Shown here piece after piece: positions 57,605 through 64,000 of a DNA stretch of 64,000 bases; within the stretch, counting starts at the first letter, position 1; each line of letters begins with the position of its first letter. Source of the stretch: Misgurnus anguillicaudatus (taxonomy: Eukaryota; Chordata; Actinopteri; Cypriniformes; Cobitidae); assembly GCF_027580225.2 (NCBI RefSeq), contig NC_073351.2, positions 8,536,501 to 8,600,500 on the forward strand, given 5' to 3'. A program made the translations under genes and the position numbers. The notes below the pieces were generated by a model. It worked only from the letters and a program-made list of their open reading frames with translations, did not search any database and was not told the DNA's origin.

Positions 57605-58497
57605 TATATTTAGAAGTTTTAAGATTGTTATGATATTGGGACTATTTCTCCACTCGCACCTTCAGCTCTGAAGTTCAAATTCGCAGGCAGTAAGTTACGC
57701 AGTCCGATTATAACAATTGTGAAAGATATGAAATATCATTCAACAGCAATATCATTTAAGTGCAATCCTAAAATATGATTTAAAACATACCGGTAAACCT
57801 TTTATTATTAAGTATAAGAAATTAAAATGAATTAAATCGCATGTTTAAACGCCACAGAGATATCAGAGCCAGCAGTCGATTTCTGATGGGCTTGCCGAGG
57901 CGAGGCTGCGCTGGGCGGGGTGTGAGCGCTTAAGTGTCTGTGATTTTCTGGAGCTCTTCTCCGTCCGAAAGTGTCCGAGCACATTTTTAAATAGACGCTA
58001 TCTATATTAACCGACCGCATATTTAAACTTAAAGCACATACATTCACGCCTGAACAACTCTTAAAATTACATTTTGTTACCAAATAACAGTAATATTATG
58101 AGCATTTTGTTGTCAGGAAACATAGCTGTCATAAGTCCACATATTGACCAGATTTGTCTTAATTAGTTCAGTCAACATAGCCATTCTGAATGTTGACTGA
58201 ATTTGAAAATAACCATTCACTCAATGTTTTAAACACAGATTTATCTAGACTTAAAATAATATGTCTACTCAACTAAGCCCAAACAAGAAAATTGGTTTAA
58301 CTTATATATTTTTGCCCTTCCAACATTTCATTAATTGGATTTTTTACAGTGTAGAGCTTATGTAGTAATCAATATGTCAATGTTTCTTCATAAAAATATA
58401 AAATAATTAGTTTGACTCCAGCTGAAGAAATGAAAGCATATACCAAACATTTGGAATGGCATGAGGACAGGGCTCCAGACTAACATTTTTCACTAGG

Positions 58498-58740
58498 AGC
58501 ACAGAGGCCCCCAACTGAACATTTTAGGGGCGCAACCAGAAAATTTAGGGGCACACACCAAAAATCAACATGCTTAACAAATATTCACATTTCTACTAAT
58601 TTCTACTGTATTGCTAATAAATACTTTTGTGACAGATGCAGAAGTACAATGTGCTGTTTCAAATTCAGTGTCACATCACAAAAAAAGTTCAAATTTACTG
58701 GTCGCACATAGTTCACATTTGGTTGAACTATTCCTTTAAT
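58498..58740. repeat. Partial repeat (CAGGGCTCCAGACTAACATT)
   Basis: The left end resembles the hAT-type end CAGGGCTC; it also contains TTTAGGGGCGCAACC and TTTAGGGGCACACACC direct repeats. The right end GGTTGAACTATTCCTTTAA is a different repeat's end, so this is a truncated composite. Confidence 0.45.
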
Positions 58741-58756
58741 AAACTCTCATATTAGA

Positions 58757-58800
<44 letters not shown>

Positions 58801-58804
58801 GGGG
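58757..58804. repeat. (AG)n then poly(G) tract
   Basis: About 16 AG units followed by 14 or more G. Prone to slippage, and the G tract could form quadruplex. Confidence 0.95.
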
Positions 58805-59390
58805 CATTAGTCTTCATGATCAAAGCACTGATGAATATGATGCTTTAGGCGTAATAGAACAGCCAGATGCTTGAAAAACCAACAGCATGCTCTTATCACA
58901 CCTCACCAACTATAACTCACACAAAGAAACAAACACACTCGTGGCTATCTAATTGCCTACAGCTTTTTAAACACACACGTGCGCACAGGTTTACTTAATA
59001 ACCTTTTAGCATATAAAACACAAAACAAATACATTTTTGAGACTGAATCCAATTAATGGGTAACTGGACAATCATCCAATAGTGTCTCTTTTTCTCTCTG
59101 TGTCCTCTATCCATCCATAACCAATAACATCTGCCTCTCCAACACCTCAGTGCACTGTCTGCACACAAATACTGACCAAGACTGGCTAGTGTAAATCATA
59201 TATTCTCATTATTTATATTCATGGCAAGATGGTCTGCCTATTAAAAACAATATTAATGCTGATTAATGAGTGATCTGCTTAGTAAAATATCCAAACTTTT
59301 GAAAGCCACCGCATTATGCTGCTTTGAATGTTTGTCTCACATTTGTCCACATGAAACGGTTTCCTTTATTTTTTTGTTGACAAGGTGCAC
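58805..59390. other. Single-copy-looking DNA, no gene seen
   Basis: No repeat ends and no domain-bearing frame recognised. Confidence 0.45.
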
Positions 59391-60150
59391 TGTAAAAAAT
59401 ATGCAGCTGGCATATGAATAAAAAAGGCAAGGCTGGACTTGAATTCGTCCATCGAGAACTGATGGGATTGTTGGAAGGGTCATGTTGCTAATTGGTAATC
59501 GGTGCAATCTTTTCACGGACTCCGCCCACCTGTGGTTTCGAGGAGGGGAGGAGATTCGCGTTTTTGATTAAAGATTATGATTTATGAGGGCACATGAATA
59601 TTTAAAAAATAATGAAGCTCACAGATAAGTTATTTGTAAAAAGTACCACAATATCAAATTACATTTTTTTCTTTTAATTTCATGGCGACTTTAAGCAAAA
59701 GTTTATCTCTTTGGTCAGACAAACCGACAGTCCTGCTCCAAACTCAAAGCCACAATGTTAAAGGATTTACTTTGAGTTGTTTCTCTATATTAATCTGGGA
59801 TCGAAGAAAGTATTTCGTATTTATTGATATCTCTGCAACTGGACTGCTAAACCATTGCGCAAGCAATACCAGGGTCTTGGGTTCAGATTTCAAGAAATAC
59901 ACAAACTGATAAAAACCTCAAAAAAAGTATTTTAAGCCAGCACAAAAAAGTACTAATTACTTCTAGCTATTTTTTGTTTACTCAACTATTGGGCCAAGTA
60001 GTTTGCCTGACATTTTATCTCAACTTTAAATCAAAAAATCAGTTGAGCCAACTTAAAACAACTAGTCAATCAACACATTTCTGAGTTTGTTCAACTAGGT
60101 ACTTCTGTCCACCCAACTCAAAAGATTAGTTTTTTTATTTTCCTCCTGTG
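59391..60150. mobile_element. CACTG-family element with a nested TTAA MITE fragment
   Basis: Left CACTGTAAAAAATATGCAGC. The right part, about 59930-60150, has AGTTGAGCCAACTTAAAACA and other GTTGGCTCAAC-type motifs as in 56358-58351. Between them, about 59404-59694 is a left-truncated relative of the TTAA MITE at 61365-61707 (CTGATGGGATTGTTGGAAG, TGTTGCTAATTGGTAATCG, CCCGCCCACCTG-like), ending GGCGACTTTAA. The right terminus is not defined. The frame 59682-59909 lies across it. Confidence 0.5.
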
Positions 60151-60680
60151 GTCAAGGTCAGTTTTTTTGTTGTTTATATGTCTACTCTATGTGGTGTTTT
60201 TAATATGCTTTAAGACAAATCATGTGCAAATTTATTTCAACACCATTGCTGAATATTTTCTCTATAAAATAGCAGACATCTCATTTCCATGGTTTAAAAT
60301 TCCCTCGATATACTGCGTCACAAACATGCAACTAATCATGTTGACACAGTTGAACGCGTGGATCAGGCAGTCCGAGTCATAGAAATGTATGCCGCACAGT
60401 TGCTTCAGTATATTAAATGAGGCAATGGTGTAGGGTTACATTCAAGCTGTTTTAAGGCATGAATAAATTATGTTCACAGAAAAAAATGTTTACATATGCT
60501 GCTTTGATGCTCCAAAGTGAGTTTTAAGTGTTAAAATAATTGACTACATGCGGGGGGTTTAGATAATTATTTCATTTATATTACATACACTGTCCTTGAG
60601 CAAAAATGCTTAAGCAGTTTGTGTCGAATGCATATTCATGCATTGTCACCAGTCACATCACTGCATTATTCACTTAGACC

Positions 60681-61368
60681 TTAATTCATTCCCCACCAGC
60701 CTTTTTTTTTAGTTGCCCTGACAGCATTTTTGGTGATTTTCACAAAAGTTTAGCAAAATTTCGCAGGATTTTTTTTTTTCTAAAAATATATAAACACACA
60801 ATATATCAAATGAAAGAACAGACCCTCTGCTTTCAAACTAACAAAATGGGAAAAAACAATTTCATCCTATCTTTATTTTTTTCTCTGCTTATAAACTCTT
60901 AAATATGGATAAAAATTAGCAAAAGCTAAAATAATTGCATTTTTGTGTAGGAATTTTCTTAGAGATCAAATTCATAAAAATGATCAAAACATACACAGAT
61001 TGTAAAATTAAATGAACAGTATGTAGGATTGTGGCCAAAACTGGTATTGCAATTGCAACTGGTGGCCAATTCACAAAATGACAACATAAACATCAGTTGA
61101 GGGCTGCAACTCCACTTTTTAAATGACAATATCCTGGCCGGACCACTGTTGTCAGTAATATAAGTATTTGAAATGAAAATGATTTCTTAATGTCTAGTGA
61201 CATATCAGGGCCATTTTATGATTAATTGATATACATTTCTTACATACTGTTCCTTTAATTATTTTTTTTTTGCTTCAGTTTTTTGTATTGTTTATTTTAA
61301 TCGTTTTTTCATGCAAATGTTTTCTCTTAATTGACAAGATATCTTTTCAATGGCGGGTAAAGCGTTAA
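60681..61368 (+). mobile_element. piggyBac-like element, TTAA-flanked, with nested MITE
   Basis: Left TTAATTCATTCCCCACCAGC, right end CAATGGCGGGTAAAGCGTTAA: the same ends as 62499-62976 with some decay. The CCCTTT-xCCCGCCA-like end beside TTAA is close to that of known vertebrate piggyBac elements. Removing the nested MITE 61008-61258 gives a unit of about 437 bp, similar to the other copies. Confidence 0.78.
61008..61258. mobile_element. TTAA MITE (AACAGTATGTAGG), copy 3
   Basis: Third copy of the 31171-31448 family. It lacks a stretch of about 30 bp holding one GGTACTGCAATCACA repeat. Bounded by TTAA; inserted into the piggyBac-like element. Confidence 0.9.
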
Positions 61369-61707
61369 AGTCACCATGAACTGGAAGTATCGATTACACA
61401 ATTTTCCCCATCGTGACATATATCCGAGTAAAACCGGCTTCTGAAATTAAATAAGGCAGGGTTGGATTTGAATTTTTCTATCGAGATCTGATTGGATTGT
61501 TTGAAGTTGAGTCGTGTTGCTAATTGTTAATCGCAACGATTTTCTCCCAGACCCCGCCCACCTGCCATACCATATGATCGGAAGTAAAAATAAATCGTTA
61601 TGAGGAGGGCAGGAGATATGTGTTTTTTTCACAGATAAGTCATTTGTAAAAAAAAAAATACCACAATATTCCAAAACAAACTAGTTTTATTTTCCTGGAG
61701 ACTTTAA
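61365..61707. mobile_element. TTAA MITE (TTAAAGTCACCATGAA)
   Basis: Left TTAAAGTCACCATGAA, right ATTTTCCTGGAGACTTTAA, bounded by TTAA. Its left TTAA at 61365-61368 is also the right TTAA of the piggyBac-like element next to it. Related to 59404-59694. Confidence 0.82.
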
Positions 61708-61843
61708 AACTATACACACAAACCTCAATGATGATGACAACCAACAAACATCATTTACTATAAAACATCTGTAAATACAAGAGATAACTAACAGAGACAA
61801 CATCAACAGCAAATAAAGCCAGCAAACACTAAAATTTACTGAG

Positions 61844-62050
61844 CCCCTAAAGTGACATTGGAGTAAAAAAATCAAAAGTTTTGTTTCATGTGCTCACGCG
61901 AAATTTTATGTGCAGAATTTTTTTTAAAAGTTTAGTTTCGCGTGCGCACATGAAACTTTTTTCTTTCACGTGCGTGCGCGAAAGTATCATGTGCGCACGT
62001 GAAACTAAACTTCATTTAATTTTGTCTCCATGTCCCCTTAGGGGCTACAT
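61844..62050. mobile_element. MITE (AGCCCCTAAAGTGACATTGG) with GTTTCGCGTGCGCAC motifs
   Basis: Left AGCCCCTAAAGTGACATTGG, right end inverse AGCCCCTAAGGGGACATGGA. The centre contains TTTCGCGTGCGCACATGAAA, TTTCACGTGCGTGCGCGAAA and CATGTGCGCACGTGAAACT, inverted E-box and GTGCGCAC palindromes. 207 bp. Confidence 0.78.
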
Positions 62051-62403
62051 CTTTTTGAAATAATTTTAACCACAGAACTGAACATGATGCAATGCAAACC
62101 CTTCTTTATTATTAAAATAGTTAAGATTTCTTAGTTTGGCAACTTTTTGACACATTTTGGACAAACACTTATAAGTGTACAGTCCAGTCAACAAAATAAT
62201 CTTGTTAAGAGATAGTCCTTATCAGTATAGGGATGGACATAATTCAGTAATATAATATTTCAATGTTTGAGCTTATAAAAACAGGAATGATTATATATGA
62301 TGTGGCGGAGAGGCGTGAGCCGGTGGCCAAAAACAGACAACCCAGCGGTAAAACTCTAAATACTTAAATAAGTCTTGCCAAAACAATCAGAAATACATAC
62401 AAA
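62051..62403. other. No feature seen
   Basis: AT-rich. A short GC-richer patch, GGCGGAGAGGCGTGAGCC, is at about 62302; nothing recognised. Confidence 0.45.
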
Positions 62404-63123
62404 TTAAAGGCGGAGTGCACAATGTTTGAAAGCCAATGTTGATATTTGAAATCACCTAAACAAACACGCCCCTACCCCAATAGAATCTGGACCTTCTTTT
62501 AACTCTTTCCCCGCCAGCGTTTTTAAAAAAAAGTTGCCAGCCAGCGCCAGCATTTTTAATGATTTTCACAAAAGTTTAATGCCTTCCAGAAAATGTTCTT
62601 CTTTAAATATATAAACAAACAATATATCAGATGAAAGAACAGACCCTCTGCTTTCAAACAAAAAAAAACGATTCATCCTACCTTCATTATTTTTTCTCCT
62701 CTCAAACATGGGTAGGTTTCTTCAAAAAAACCCAATTTGAGATAATTCCATTTTTGTGAAGGACTTTTGATAGAGATCAGATGCAGAGCGATCTTTAAAA
62801 CATACACAGAGTTCTTTCTCTTTTACGTGAGGCGCTACCTCCGGGTTGTATAAGTTGCGGAAGTGCGCCTGGTGGATAATAGCGGTATTGCGGAAAGACG
62901 GAAAATCTCGTCATTGGCGGGGAAGCGGTTTCTTTTAATTGACGAGATATCTCGTCAATGGCGGCGAAAGAGTTAAAAGACCCGCCCCACACATACGCAA
63001 CCCCGGCAAGGATGTCGGTTAGTAGATACGCCCCTTACTGCTGATTGGCTACAAGTGTGTTTTGATACTCGGCCAGACTCCTTTTCCAAAGCGTTTTTCA
63101 AACATTGTGCACTCCGCCTTTAA
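62404..63123. mobile_element. TTAA MITE (TTAAAGGCGGAGTGCACAAT), with nested piggyBac-like MITE
   Basis: Perfect TIRs of 25 bp, TTAAAGGCGGAGTGCACAAT-GTTTG and inverse, bounded by TTAA. The second copy at 53480-53790 lacks the insertion at 62499-62976 and so shows the empty site (ACCTTCTTTTGATAGACCCG there). Confidence 0.93.
62499..62976 (+). mobile_element. piggyBac-like MITE, best-preserved copy
   Basis: TTAA at both ends (62499-62502, 62973-62976). Left CTCTTTCCCCGCCAGCG, right TGGCGGCGAAAGAG. Near the right end GACGAGATATCTCGTC is a perfect 16-bp palindrome followed by AATGGCGG. Also the subterminal CTCGTCATTGGCGGGGAAGC. About 470 bp, noncoding. Confidence 0.88.
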
Positions 63124-63570
63124 TTCTAAATTAAAAACAAACAAACATTCAAATAGCATTTTTTGTATTCAAATTATTATTGCAGATCCTGCACATCCCT
63201 ATTTCACACACACAAAAATATATTGACTCCAAGTCCTTTCTACTAAAAAAAACTTTGTTCAGGATACTTATTATGTTTAAGTTGGATTTTTTACAAACAA
63301 TGTTGTTTTGAATTCAATATATGGTTTTGATTTCACTAATTTCTGATAACCCACAAACAAAAATATGAATTCAATAACCACATATGGACAAATGATATCT
63401 ACTGTCTCCATATGCATTTGCCAAATGCTTTAAAGTAGCTCAATCTATGCATTTTTCAGTATATGTGTGTTCCTGATAAGAAAACCCATGACCTTTGCTT
63501 TACCAATGCAATACTACAACAATTGAGCTACATTACAGGAACACTAGCTAAGCTGCAACATTGTACTACA
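63124..63570. other. AT-rich DNA, no feature seen
   Basis: Nothing recognised. Confidence 0.45.
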
Positions 63571-63760
63571 TTTACATTTACATTTAGTCATTTAGCAGAC
63601 ACTTTTATCCAAAGCGACTTACAAATGAGGTAAACAATAGAAGCAATTATGGCAACACAAGAACAGCAATACATAAGTGCACTAAAAAATGGTCTCATCA
63701 TGTCTAACACAGTATACATAGACAAGGGTTAGTTAGTATTTTTTACAGGAAGTGTACAGA
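63571..63760 (+). repeat. Abundant fish repeat (CATTTAGCAGACACTTTTATCC)
   Basis: ACATTTACATTTAGTCATTT, then AGCAGACACTTTTATCCAAA GCGACTTACAAATGAGG. This is a very common dispersed segment in teleost genomes as I remember it. No tRNA promoter boxes are convincing here, so I leave the class open. The right limit is approximate. Confidence 0.7.
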
Positions 63761-64000
63761 TGGAAAATAGAAAAAGGTATTAAGCTCTGAATTGGTAAGT
63801 GAGGTGTTGTCGGAAGAGATAAGACAGCTACAGAGTAAACAGATTGTCTCATGACCGATATAAATGGTAGTCATACTACATTATAAATGACAGCAACAGC
63901 AGAAGTTAAAATCTCATATCAAAATCATATAGCACCGCATGCTTTCATTTAGTTGTTTATTGAAGCGACTGCTGTGCTTTGTGTGTGTATGAGTATTTGA
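63761..64000. other. No feature seen
   Basis: Window end; possibly a continuation of the previous repeat. Confidence 0.35.

Larger units (their letters stand above)
56358..58351 (-). mobile_element. 2-kb CACTG-ended element with internal gene-like structure
   Basis: Left CACTGTAAAAAATAAATT, right end inverse CACTGTAAAAAATCCAATT, flanked by TA on both sides (56356-56357, 58352-58353). The left GTTGGCTCAATGA and the right GTTGGAAGGG motifs are also similar. The interior holds a Harbinger-like MITE (57060-57241), two exon-like segments on the minus strand (56804-56922, 57411-57510), a polyadenylation-like AATAAA at about 56738-56743 (minus) and a CpG-rich block at 57870-57970. CACTA/EnSpm membership is inferred from the ends only. 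Confidence 0.65.

Noticed and set aside
57832..58083. First exon of the gene-like structure in the CACTG-ended element
   Set aside because: A CpG-rich open frame is present, but it ends at a stop with no good splice donor before it, so I did not add it as an exon.
63571..63760. tRNA gene or tRNA-SINE
   Set aside because: The repeat is recognisable but no internal promoter boxes or cloverleaf could be drawn.

Overview
The window looks like intergenic or intronic DNA of a teleost fish, most likely a cypriniform. It is AT-rich, has no operon-like gene packing and no long open frame, and is filled with short DNA transposons typical of fish: TTAA-flanked MITEs, hAT elements with 8-bp target duplications, CACTG-ended elements, PIF/Harbinger-like elements and one Tc1/mariner-like element. 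LINE 3' ends and minisatellites are also present. I found no host protein-coding gene, tRNA, rRNA or CRISPR array that I can defend. Every recognisable coding stretch is a broken transposon gene, apart from one possible two-exon frame inside a CACTG-ended element (56358-58351) whose origin I do not recognise.

Layout. 1-8300: sparse DNA with one hAT (2106-2618) inside a CACTG-ended repeat, a piggyBac-like MITE (2750-3166) and a MITE inside an LTR-like repeat (5145-6250). 8316-14265: a probable decayed piggyBac transposon. It keeps an N-terminal coding exon (11937-12108) and a C-terminal exon with the cysteine-rich domain (12589-13006), has lost the catalytic core, and carries a hAT, a 5'-truncated L1-type LINE with a 17-bp target duplication, and a long-TIR DNA element. 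14318-18389: a dispersed repeat, a hAT in another repeat, and TTAA MITEs. 19180-23425: a 33-bp minisatellite with a 297-bp higher-order period, split by a hAT-type element carrying a BED-finger remnant and by a Harbinger-like element that itself holds a hAT. 23426-28412: mostly single-copy DNA with a LINE 3' end and inverted-repeat MITEs. 28413-31448: a TTAA element holding two hATs, a mariner-type MITE and a TTAA MITE. 31797-38857: several DNA elements, including a 2.4-kb TIR element invaded by a hAT. 40924-44987: nested hAT-like and TTAA elements. 47176-48368: a second 33-bp minisatellite. 48372-55137: palindromic MITEs, a hAT with a BED-finger remnant, and a 921-bp inverted-repeat MITE with promoter-like motifs in its spacer. 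56358-58351: the CACTG-ended element with the possible spliced gene. 59391-63760: a dense cluster of TTAA elements, two abutting at one TTAA and one inserted inside another.

The window is best read as a stratigraphy of insertions. Target-site duplications give the order of events in at least ten places. The intervals between repeats look single-copy and some may be conserved noncoding DNA, but that needs alignment. Family names come from terminal motifs, target duplications and protein motifs seen here; no database was searched.
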